A DNA stretch of 64,000 nucleotides from Methanothermobacter sp. MT-2 (GTDB lineage Archaea; Methanobacteriota; Methanobacteria; Methanobacteriales; DSM-23052), in contig AP017647.1 in assembly GCA_003584625.1 (NCBI GenBank), positions 311,501 through 375,500 of the forward strand, written 5' to 3'. The notes below the pieces were generated by a model, which did no database searches, was not told the origin of the DNA, and saw nothing but the letters and a program-made list of their open reading frames with translations. The position numbers were made by a program, and so were the translations under genes. This document shows positions 39,001-48,700 of the stretch, in pieces. Each line of letters starts with the position of its first letter. Positions within the stretch are counted from its first letter, which is position 1.

Positions 39001-42000
39001 GAACATCCAAGATTTAACTTTGAGTGAAGATGCAGGATTCATCGGCCTAGTGAACACAACAAATGTCACAATAGATGGCATCAGCATTTCAAATTCACAA
39101 CAGGGCATACTACTAGTCAATGCAACCAACTGCCACATCGAAAACATGACCTTAACACAGAATAGATTCGGCGCATACATCTACAATTGTAGCATGATAA
39201 CAATCAAGGATAGCACGATAACAGACACTGACTATTACGCTATACTGTTCCTTCAACCAACCACTGGTAACACAATAGAAAACAATACTATAAGGAACTG
39301 TACTTACGCTATATCCTTCTACAACGGCGTGACAAATAGCACGATACAATACAACAACGTGGAAGGCAGTAGTGATGGTATAGACGCATATGGTGATGGT
39401 AACAATACAATAGCATACAATAACATCATCGCTGGCGGATTAATCGTATATGGCGCGAACAACATCGTAACAAATAACATAGTAAAGCCAGGCACGCCCA
39501 GATCAGTCATATACGTCTCTGGAAACAATAACCTCATAGCCAATAATACAGTCTACCTGCCGGTGGATAAAAGCGGAATCCGCGTTGAAGGTGGAGGAAA
39601 CAATACAATAATAGCCAACACAGTAATAGGGACAAACAAACAAGGACAAGGTATCGTGCCACTAAATGGCGACATAATACAAGACAACATAGTAACAAAC
39701 TGCAACTATGGAATATGGCCATTCAACGCCAAAAACTGCACGATAATAAGAAACAATGTCACAGGATGCAATTATGGAATCTATGTGACGAGTGGAGGCA
39801 ACCATACTTTTATAGACAACATAATCAAAGAAAACACAAAAGGTATCAGATTAACAGGCACTGGTATCGGGGCCAGTACAGGGAACTTATTATACGTTAA
39901 TTACTTCATCAACAATACAAACCAGACAGAAGGAGATGCAAGTAATAACAATTGGAACACGACAGAAGGTGGTAATTACTGGTCAGATTACACAGGAGAC
40001 GATCTTAACGGGGATGGTATAGGTGACGTGCCATATCAAGGAGATCAGAAACCATTAATCGTCGACTTAATGATTGAAGATCTTCATGTAATTGGTAATA
40101 GCGTACAAGTAAGGGTTAAAAATAATGGAAAAGCAGATATAACCAGAATAGACCCTACTGTGACATTCCCAGTCAAAATAGCCTACGATACTCAAGAATA
40201 CCTGCACTATATAGATCCATTACCAGCCGGAGGATCACAAACAATCACACAAAATATCACTATCAGCCCGGGAAGCCACACAATCACCGTAAACATCCTA
40301 TACAATGAAACAACACACTACCTCCAAGACACTAGTATAAGGGACGCTAACATCAACAATAACATTGCAAATATAACATTAACAAGGGACCTTAAAGTCA
40401 CCAATATAACCTACAACCCAAGTAATGCGGCCGGACACCGCGAACTATTCGCCAACGAACCCAACACGATCAGAGTAACAGTATTTAATGAAGGAAACCT
40501 TGATGCGGGCCAATTCAAAGTGAAGCTCATAATAGGAGAATATAATAGTACAAAGATAATAGCAGGCTTGGCTGCAAATTCAACAGTCAACGTAACTTTT
40601 GATGATTTCACACCAACACTAACAGGACCCATAACTATTAGTGTCATAGTTGACAGTGATGATGAAATCGAAGAAAACAATGAAACAAATAACATCTATG
40701 AGACAACAGGAACAGTCTACTACAACGGATACAAAGGCAAAAGATACACCGCAGGAGACGACATAAACACAATACTACTTCTAGAAGGTAAACTTGGACT
40801 AATTTATTCAACTGGCAATTCAACATATCGTGGCAGCGGATCAAGCAACTGGCAAACACCATACACCGTCACATGGACCCCAACAAACCTGCCAATACCA
40901 GAAGGAGCCACAATAAAAGAAGCCAGACTATATCAGCCATACACATGGAACACCGCACTTGGCATCCCAGACTTCACAGCAACATTCAACGGAGAAACCA
41001 TAAACCCAACAGCACACTACAACGACACCAAAGGCTACGGAACAAGCAACTACCCAAGCGGACTACTAGTATACAATGTAACAGGCTTATTCAGGGCAAA
41101 TGAAAACAACACCCTAGTACTTACAGCAGGCGCCAACACAACAACAGCACTCTACGGATCATACCTCCTAATAATCTACGAACACGAAAACGAAACCACC
41201 AAGACAATCATGATAAACGAAGAAGCAGACATGCTCTACAGCAGAACAGACTACGGCGTAAACAACACAGAAGCAACAGCATACGCAAACTTCAGCAACA
41301 TAAACTCCAATATAGTAAAAAACGCCACAACAATAATCATAATGGCCTCAGCAAACGAAGCCAACAAAAGCAAATTCTACTTCAACAACCAAGAATACAC
41401 AGGATTCTGGCAAGACTACCTATCAGGACCTCAGATAGGATTCAGCACCTACAACATAAAAGAAGCCCTACAAAACGGGACAAACACGGCAAGAATACAA
41501 AGCTACAACAACGGAAGCAACGGAGACAACGTGGTAGCCCTAGGAAGCATCCTAATCCTAGAATATGAACCACCAATAGCCAATTTCACAGCCAACCCAA
41601 CAAGTGGAGTCGCCCCATTAACAGTACAATTCCAGGACTTGTCAACAGGAGCCACAGAATGGCTCTGGGAATTCGGTGACGGTACAAATAGCACAGAACA
41701 AAACCCAACCCACACCTACACACAACCAGGAACATACAACATAACACTCACAATAAAAGGCCCAGGAGGACAAAACACACTAACAAAACAAGACTACATA
41801 ACAGCCTACAAAGGCCCCGAATTCATCCTACAAAACTTTACTGTAGCGCCAACTTCTGGTGTTGCACCATTAAACGTGACAGCTTCTTGCACACTAACAA
41901 ATACTGGTGATGTTGCAGGAGACTACACAGCAGAACTCAAAATAGACGGTATAGTTGTGGCGAATCAGACGGTCACGGTAGGTGCTGGAGAAACCAAGAC

Positions 42001-42742
42001 AGTAACATTCACGAGGACACTAGAAGCCGGAACATACAACATAACAATAGATGGGCTGGCACCGGTGAATGTGAATGTGACTCCAGCTGGTGTTAGTTTA
42101 GGTGATCTTGTTTCAGCTGCGAATACGGTTAAGGCGTATTATGAGCGTTATGGTAGGCTTCCAAGTCGAGTGGTGATCGCTGGCCAGAATTATACAATGT
42201 CTCAACTGTTATACTTGCTTACAAAGGCTACAGTTAATATAAACATGGGTAATTTGAATCCGATTGCTCCGAGGGCTGTTGGAGCTCCAACTGCACCGGG
42301 TGGAAGTTACAGGCATGGCAGACTTTACAAACCGGAATATGTGCAGGTTGCAGCGAACATCTTATCATTCATTAACCGTTATGGCAGAGCACCCAATTAT
42401 GCCAGCACAAGCCTTGGCAGAATACCATTCCAACGCCTAGTCTACATGTACACTAAGATCATAGCATTCTATGGAACAAACCACAGACTACCAAATTACG
42501 TCACAGCTGTTGGAGCTCCAACTGCACCGGGTGGAAGTTACAGGCATGGCAGACTTTACAAACCGGAATATGTGCAGGTTGCAGCGAACATTCTATCATT
42601 CATTAACCGTTATGGCAGAGCACCCAATTATGCCAGCACAAGCCTTGGCAGAATACCATTCCAACGCCTAGTCTACATGTACACTAAGATCATAGCATTC
42701 TATGGAACAAACCACAGACTACCAAATTACGTCACAATATAA
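36083..42742 (+). CDS. Giant pseudomurein-bound surface protein (DUF3344, CARDB, PKD, beta-helix, PMBR)
   Basis: About 2,219 residues with a signal peptide (ILLLTILVVLAVSLTGSAYA). Domains in order are a DUF3344-type N-terminal domain (about 30-315, homologous to the start of the following CobN-like protein), CARDB (about 320-430), a second DUF3344-like unit (about 440-730), PKD (about 735-810, WEFGDGT) and a NosD-type right-handed beta-helix (about 820-1320). Another CARDB, a DUF3344-like unit and a second PKD nearly identical to the first follow, then an adhesion-like beta domain and pseudomurein-binding repeats (about 2010-2219), the last two in near-identical tandem. It is extracellular and bound to the cell wall by the PMBRs. 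Translation may start at GTG 36083, but GGGGGTGA overlaps it, and ATT 36092 is an alternative. Confidence 0.85.
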   Translation: MNNIKKLGNRQILLLTILVVLAVSLTGSAYADNYVGGKPLETVQEGNVTGDLAVDSYYGFNATDPYNVTYTFNYTIPSDAKIKNATLYVLVYSGTMQGARQTYINVTYNGQLLDNQSLYTTYNYPGDGGNNNTWLLGPGHDEDPYLMVNDHTMRVTSDYLLWYDVTNITKESNWANVCTKGSYDGRIKLITLVVAYNLPGSTTGTRYWINLGHDVSSYNDEEYTGETYFNGTVSGTIKDVTLMIVHAASQDGIYTYNNQNLPNGTYQRRGTYSGYEIWNVTNLYNNETNKFTYHKSPGTGVEGGYYKIILAIQKVTYTSNIDLRFQSVLAPGNTIFALENNTIKCQIKNVGTEKSPPTTLLLYANDELVSNATIPSINPNSNVYVNITDPTIRPATAETLYGNNNQNITYKFVIDPYNEVPETNETNNQYIKNLPLLYNGYKGKRWAYNGSDINTVELYDGQYGIAYYVQPDTTYASGTTGWSNYTVTFNGTQPNIPENTTPITVYLYVPYNWDNKGTQPEEGAALTYLTIQFNQAVFQPGNYTRWYWDQANFGGYPNYKYGLLVYNVTEYYNKNQDNTVNVTLSVPASQTTHTLSMYPFTLLVIYNDNTAPRRQIFIAEESDVLLLGDSTYGTNLNETIAYTKFNGTEINLEDVANATYHTWAGNAGPNEGNVYFNGETLGLNVWQGNSKTAYPEVFNVTGKLQPNNNIAAIQGTDSGGMLALLQILVVEYEPPIANFTANTTIGVLPLTVQFQDLSTGATEWLWEFGDGTNSTEQNPTHTYTQPGTYTITLTVKGPGGQDTLTKQDYITAARVMNLNTNETFNKIQDAINDNDTVNGHTILVGEGNYTENINLNKSLVLKANGLVTIIANNTGNNVINIAANDTQIEGFTVTGATGSGAAGILINGYDRCTLLNNTVINNYYGIRLTNAEACTLRNNSIWNNTRNFGVFQKFVEDIDTSNTINGKPIYYLMNIQDLTLSEDAGFIGLVNTTNVTIDGISISNSQQGILLVNATNCHIENMTLTQNRFGAYIYNCSMITIKDSTITDTDYYAILFLQPTTGNTIENNTIRNCTYAISFYNGVTNSTIQYNNVEGSSDGIDAYGDGNNTIAYNNIIAGGLIVYGANNIVTNNIVKPGTPRSVIYVSGNNNLIANNTVYLPVDKSGIRVEGGGNNTIIANTVIGTNKQGQGIVPLNGDIIQDNIVTNCNYGIWPFNAKNCTIIRNNVTGCNYGIYVTSGGNHTFIDNIIKENTKGIRLTGTGIGASTGNLLYVNYFINNTNQTEGDASNNNWNTTEGGNYWSDYTGDDLNGDGIGDVPYQGDQKPLIVDLMIEDLHVIGNSVQVRVKNNGKADITRIDPTVTFPVKIAYDTQEYLHYIDPLPAGGSQTITQNITISPGSHTITVNILYNETTHYLQDTSIRDANINNNIANITLTRDLKVTNITYNPSNAAGHRELFANEPNTIRVTVFNEGNLDAGQFKVKLIIGEYNSTKIIAGLAANSTVNVTFDDFTPTLTGPITISVIVDSDDEIEENNETNNIYETTGTVYYNGYKGKRYTAGDDINTILLLEGKLGLIYSTGNSTYRGSGSSNWQTPYTVTWTPTNLPIPEGATIKEARLYQPYTWNTALGIPDFTATFNGETINPTAHYNDTKGYGTSNYPSGLLVYNVTGLFRANENNTLVLTAGANTTTALYGSYLLIIYEHENETTKTIMINEEADMLYSRTDYGVNNTEATAYANFSNINSNIVKNATTIIIMASANEANKSKFYFNNQEYTGFWQDYLSGPQIGFSTYNIKEALQNGTNTARIQSYNNGSNGDNVVALGSILILEYEPPIANFTANPTSGVAPLTVQFQDLSTGATEWLWEFGDGTNSTEQNPTHTYTQPGTYNITLTIKGPGGQNTLTKQDYITAYKGPEFILQNFTVAPTSGVAPLNVTASCTLTNTGDVAGDYTAELKIDGIVVANQTVTVGAGETKTVTFTRTLEAGTYNITIDGLAPVNVNVTPAGVSLGDLVSAANTVKAYYERYGRLPSRVVIAGQNYTMSQLLYLLTKATVNINMGNLNPIAPRAVGAPTAPGGSYRHGRLYKPEYVQVAANILSFINRYGRAPNYASTSLGRIPFQRLVYMYTKIIAFYGTNHRLPNYVTAVGAPTAPGGSYRHGRLYKPEYVQVAANILSFINRYGRAPNYASTSLGRIPFQRLVYMYTKIIAFYGTNHRLPNYVTI
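38274..38515 (+). repeat. PKD-coding repeat, copy 1
   Basis: About 240 bases coding for a PKD domain are nearly identical to 41561-41806 in the same gene, including synonymous positions. That level of identity suggests recent duplication or gene conversion, not conserved function alone. Confidence 0.7.
41561..41806 (+). repeat. PKD-coding repeat, copy 2
   Basis: This segment matches 38274-38515. Differences cluster at the start (TTIGVLP against PTSGVAP) and near the end of the domain. Confidence 0.7.
42275..42505 (+). repeat. Pseudomurein-binding repeat unit, copy 1 of a 231-bp tandem
   Basis: This is a 77-residue unit starting AVGAPTAPGGSYRHGRLY and ending HRLPNYVT. The next 231 bases repeat it with only one or two substitutions (near 42361 and 42592). 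Confidence 0.85.
42506..42736 (+). repeat. Pseudomurein-binding repeat unit, copy 2 of a 231-bp tandem
   Basis: This near-identical second unit of the tandem ends two codons before the stop. The copy number may vary between strains by slippage or unequal recombination. Confidence 0.85.
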
Positions 42743-42772
42743 ATTTTTTATTTTTAAATTTTTTTTATTTAG
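42743..42772 (+). terminator. T-rich partial terminator between the surface protein and the CobN-like gene
   Basis: Several T-runs (six, five and eight T) fill the 36-base gap. They may end part of the transcripts from the surface protein gene, leaving lower expression of the downstream CobN-like gene. No separate strong TATA box is visible in the gap. Confidence 0.4.
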
Positions 42773-42787
42773 AAGAGGGTGAGAGGT

Positions 42788-45700
42788 ATGAAAAAGATTC
42801 AAAAGCTGGTGGGTGTTATCCTCCTAATGGTGGTATTATTCACGTTAATTTCTTCATCATATGCCGATCCATACTGTGGAGGCCTAGAACTTAAAACAAT
42901 CAACAATGGGACTGTGAGTGGAGGTCTCTACAGTGACAGTTACCTTGGCACCAATGGACCGGCAAACTATAGCATGAATGACAAACCTGGCAATTCTAGC
43001 GTAGTATATACTTTTAGGGATTTGCCCAGTAATGCCAATGTTGCATGGGCACAACTTTACGTGCTCGTATACCAGGGTCATATGCTGAATGATTATCCGC
43101 TCAACGTGAACATCACATATAATGGTCAACTCTTAGAGAGCACACGCTTATCCTCACAGTATACTTTTCCTCAAGAAGATGAGGAAGCTCCACAATACCT
43201 TCAGATAAATGATCATATAGTGCGGGTTACAAGTGACTACCTTCTATGGTATGATGTGACCAATATTACAGGTACTAGGAATTGGGCTAATGTAACAACC
43301 TACAATTGCATTACAGATGGCCGCATAAAATTAATAACATTAGTGGCGGCTTATAACATCCCTGGAAGTAATAATACGGTTGCTTATTGGGTTAACATGG
43401 GCCATGATGTGGATACTTATTATTATGGGGGAGATTATGTTGGCGAAACAATTTTCAAGTCGAGTATTGCAGGTGACATAGAAGATGCTACTCTCACTGT
43501 CGTCCATGCTGCAAGTATTGATGGTCAATATACATTCAATGATAGAAGATTGAGCGGGAACCAATTAACTGGAAGTTATAGCGGCCTGAACAAGTGGAAT
43601 GTGACTAAAGTATTTGATCTTATGGGTGTGAATAGGTTAACATATGATCGTGTTGGCAATTTTTACAAGATAATCTTAGCTCTCTTGGAGGTCAAGTACA
43701 AGCCGCCTATAATCGCGAAACCTGACTTATGGATAACCTCAAATATTAAAGGGACATTTTTAAAGGACTTAGCATATAATATAAGCGCATTTGTCGGGAA
43801 TGGAGGTAACCTAGATGTTTCTGGGGTTAGGGTTGACTTCTTAGATAATGGTATGAGCGTGGATAGTCATATTATCCCAGAGATTAGGAGTGGGGAGACT
43901 GTAGAGATTAACTTTAATTGGACTCCAACAACAGCAGGCGCACATACACTACAACTAATCATAGACCCTCAAAATCAAATAGAAGAAATCAACGAGACAA
44001 ACAACAAGTTTACATTGTCTTTGACGGTAGACCAGCCACACCCTGACGTCATATTCAAAGGCATTGACTTGGCAGCTGATCTCATAGCCAATGAAACATA
44101 CACACTCATGGCGCGAATATCAAATGTTGGTCCAGTAGATGCAGGTCAGGTCAGGGTTGATTTTTATGATAATGGTGTGAAGCTTGGCACTCAGATTATC
44201 CCAGTACTCGCTGGTGGCGAGACAACTACAATAGGATTTACTTGGACTCCAACAACAGCAGGCGCACATACACTACAACTAATCATAGACCCGGAAAACA
44301 AGATACAAGAACTCAACGAGACAAACAATGAATATAACAGGTCATGTACTGTTAAAAAGAGTGGTAATATCCTAGTCTTCATTGTAAGTGATGAGGGACA
44401 ATCAATGGTCATTAATCAGGCAGCCCATGATGCAAACGTCCTAGGATATGCTCCTATAAGAGAGAAGGTCCAGATACAGATCAGAAGTTGCGATCAGTTA
44501 ACTAAAATGTCAGATGATGAACTCTTGAACCTTCTAGCAGGTTGTGACATATTCATAGGAGAATATCTCAGTGACACTGCATCTTCACATCTACAACGTC
44601 TACTTTCAGCGCACCCCGAAATAACAAAAAAAACCAGTGGCATGTTCCTTATATTAGAACCGGCAATAGTCTATAATCCAGCATACACAAGCTTGATGAA
44701 ATACTCAAATATTAAGGGAGAATATATTCTCTCTAATGTTTCAGATGAGCTTCTAATCGACTACTATCAGAACACGACGAAAGGCACCAACTTCGAAACA
44801 GTACTAAATACAACATCTTGTGATATCCCTATAGAATATAATATGGCAGTACTCTACAAGGATATCAATAATAAGCAAGCATTCGTAAACCAGATTGTCT
44901 GGGCTCTCAACCTTATAGGTGTTCCTAATAGTGGCTATTGGAAACCTCCAACATGGGCAACCAGTGGCGAAAAACCCTATGGCATATACCGTTATGGCTG
45001 GTATGAAAATCTTACAGAATATGCGAATAAATATTTCAAAGCAAACGCCATAGGTTGTATAGGACTTCTCGAAAGCAAAATGTACGTGGACAGCCAGAAA
45101 CTACAACCATACTATGCTATCATTGATGCACTAGAAGCTAGGGGATTCAATGTCATACCAGTAGTAGCATATGGGGCCACACCAGAACAATTAAGGGTTA
45201 TGGTAGAATCATTCACAGATGCTCCTAGCGTTGAAAGCTTCTTCGCAGATCCATCCAAATATAAAGTATATGTTGATGCCATAGTGAGCATGCCAGCCTA
45301 TGGACTAGGCGGCGACTTCTTTACAAACGTGACTAAATTCTTTGAATTCATAAATGTACCCGTATTCAAAGCATTACACTCTGATTATCTTCTTCCAGAA
45401 CAATGGGAGCTCAGCACCCTAGGACTAAGGCAACTTACAGGTGACAGATGGTGGCACATAGCCATCTCAGAAACCCAGGGGATCATAGACCCTACTATAG
45501 TGGCCACGAATTCCAACCCTATTACAGATCCGGACACAGGATTATCATATAGTCTCTATAAAATAATACCAGCGAATATCGAGCATCTCGCCGATACAAT
45601 AAAAGGATGGGTTAAACTGAAAAACTTGGGGAACAATGAAAAGAAAGTGGCTTTAATATACTATAATTATCCTCCAGGAAAAGATAACATCGGCTCAAGC

Positions 45701-48700
45701 TACCTTGATGTTATAACAAGCATCTACAACCTTCTTAACATTTTCCAGAGAGAAGGCTATGCTATTGATGGCATACCAGCCAATACAACAATCCTCCATG
45801 ATATGATAATCCAGAGGGGTGTTAATGTCGCGCCATGGGCTCCTGGGGAACTTGAAAGGCTTGTGAAAAACGGCGCCATCCTCTATCCCGTCGACAAGTA
45901 CATGGAATGGTTCTCCAGACTAGATAATATTACAAAAGTTCAGGTCATCGAGGGGCCAGTAGGCTATATCGGAGAATTATGCAAAAGAGCGATAGAATTG
46001 AATTATACAAGTGGAATGGAAAACCGCATAGACTCCTGGTACGATGGTATAATATCATTATTGCCAGAAAATAGGACAAGTGTAGCGACACCACTCCTAG
46101 ACAAGATAGTGGCCTCTCTAAAAAATTATATCCTAACAGGAAACTCCAAGTATTATAATGAATTCTTAGAATATAAGAAACAATTTTTTGCACTTAATAT
46201 TAGTGGCTTATCTGGTTGGGGCGAACCACCAGGAAACATTATGACAACAGAAAAGAATGGTACAAAATATTTTGTAATCCCAGGGATTTGGTTTGGTAAC
46301 ATGTTCATTTGCCCAGAACCACAACGTGGATGGGAAGGCGATATTAACAAACTTTATCATAGCATGGTGGTGGCTCCACCACACCAGTACCTTGCAGTTT
46401 ATGCTTACTTGCAAGAAAATGTGGATGCCATGGTTCATCTTGGAAGACACGCCACTTACGAGTGGCTGCCAGGGAAAGAGGTTCTATTAGCATCCTATGA
46501 TTTCCCTGAAGTCGTGACTGGGGCCACACCCCAAGTCTATTATTATATAGTTGATGGACTCGCAGAGGGTATCCAGGCTAAGAGAAGAGGTTCGGCTGTT
46601 ATAATAGACCATTTAACACCACCATTAACATTCACGGCATTATATGGTGGATATGCCTCACTAGCAGCCTTGGTGGGTCAATATGATGGTGCTGATGAAC
46701 TAACAAAGGCTGAAATAATCGATAAGATAAGGAAAACAATAGCAGATAATAATCTCACAACACTCATAGAAATGGCAATGGGCGTCTCACTTAACAAAAT
46801 AGATGGGGATAAACTAGTGGAAACAATAGAAGATTACCTTGAATTAACTCAGGATACATTGTATCCCCATGGTTTACATGCTATTGGCAAGAATTGGACA
46901 GAAGATGAAGTGGCAATGTTAGTCTCATCAATACTCTCAGTACCATTCCAGGTTTCCGCCACAGAAGAGACAACATTACAAGATGAAGTGGCCCTACTAT
47001 TCTATGGAAGATCCTATGGAAACCTTACAAGCATGCAAAAGGAGAAAGTGCAAGAGAAGTGCATCGAAACAGTGAAAAGCATCATTAACAATGGCTTAAA
47101 CGCGACACTCAACAATTTAACTAACAGGCCAACAACCAGTTTAAAAGTGGCATTGGAGTTAGCCCAGGAATATGTGATGAAGGTGTATGAGAGCATAGAT
47201 GCTGAGATAGAAAGTCTATTAGATGCTTTGAATTGTGGTTATATTCCTCCTGGGGCTGGTAACGATCCAGTGAACAACCCTGATGCCCTGCCAACTGGCA
47301 GGAATTTTTTCCAGGATCAGGCTGCTGAGATACCTACAAAAAGTTCGTTTGAGTATGGTAAGACCCTGGCATTACTGGCACTTGAAAACTTTAATGATAC
47401 CATGGAAAAAATGGCTGTTGGCATATTCTGCACCGAGACTGCACGTGATGATGCCGCACTAGTATCAATGGTACTAGCATTGCTTGGAATGGAACCTGAC
47501 TGGTCTGATTCTCCAAGTGCTGGTGTGGGAGGTGCTAAACTTAAAGAGATGCCGAAGTATGTGGAACTCGGAGACTTGGTGCGTCCAGAGGGTTGGGAGA
47601 AAAAGAGAATCGATGTTGTAATTATAACAACTGGTCTTTTCAGGGATCTTTACAGTAGACAAGCTGGATTGCTTGATAAAGCATTTAGAGTAGCTCTTGC
47701 AAGGTCTTATTATACTATCCTTGACAACCAGACACTTAAACAAAAATATGGTGAGAAGATAGAAAAAGCCTTGGATTATGTTCTAGGACCAGTTGGATTC
47801 TATGGTGTTGGTGACGAATCATTAGATTGTAATTTTGTGGCTAAACATTGGGTTGAGGACTTTGGATATTACATGTCACTTAATATGACACCAGAGATCG
47901 CTGGGGAGTATGCGATTTCAAGGATATTCGCCCCGCCAGAGAACGATTATGGGGCTGGAATTTCAAAGAGTATACAGTTGAGTTGGACATGGGAAGACAG
48001 GATGCAACTTGCAGACTTCTACCTTAATAGGATGGGTAACATATATTCAAGTAACTATTGGGGGGCGTCCAATCCATTAGTCTTCAAAAGAGCGCTTAGC
48101 GGTGTTGGAACGGTATACACGAGTAGAAACACTAACTTGTATGGCGTATTGGACAATGATGACTTCCTTGATTATTGGGGTGGACTTTCACTCGCCGTAG
48201 AAAGAGTGAATGGCCGTGCACCAACAATGTATGTTTTAAGTTATGGTAACAGGGCCACTCCCAAGGCATTGACAATTGAAAGTTTCATAAGTCAGGAGGC
48301 TGCAAGCCGTTATTTCAATCCTGAGTGGATTAAGGGTATGATGCAAAGCGATCCTACTGGCAGATATATTAGTAGGAAATTTATATCTAATCTAGTGGGA
48401 TGGACAGTTACAAGATCTACTTATACGAGTGATGTGGGTTCTTCACAACAGTTTTACAGTTCGTTGTGGCAGACAACATATGATGTATATTTAAGGGATA
48501 GTTATAATATTGGGGTTACAAGTTGGCTTTCAAGTGGTAATAGGGCATATGCTATGATAAGTTCCACGGGTAATATGCTAAATGTTATCTATATGGGTTA
48601 TTGGGATACTGATGAGAATACTCTTAAGAGTATAACTAATATGTGGGCTTCGTCGATTTCACAGTATGGTGTTTCTTGTTGTGATTGTAGCTGTGGTAAT

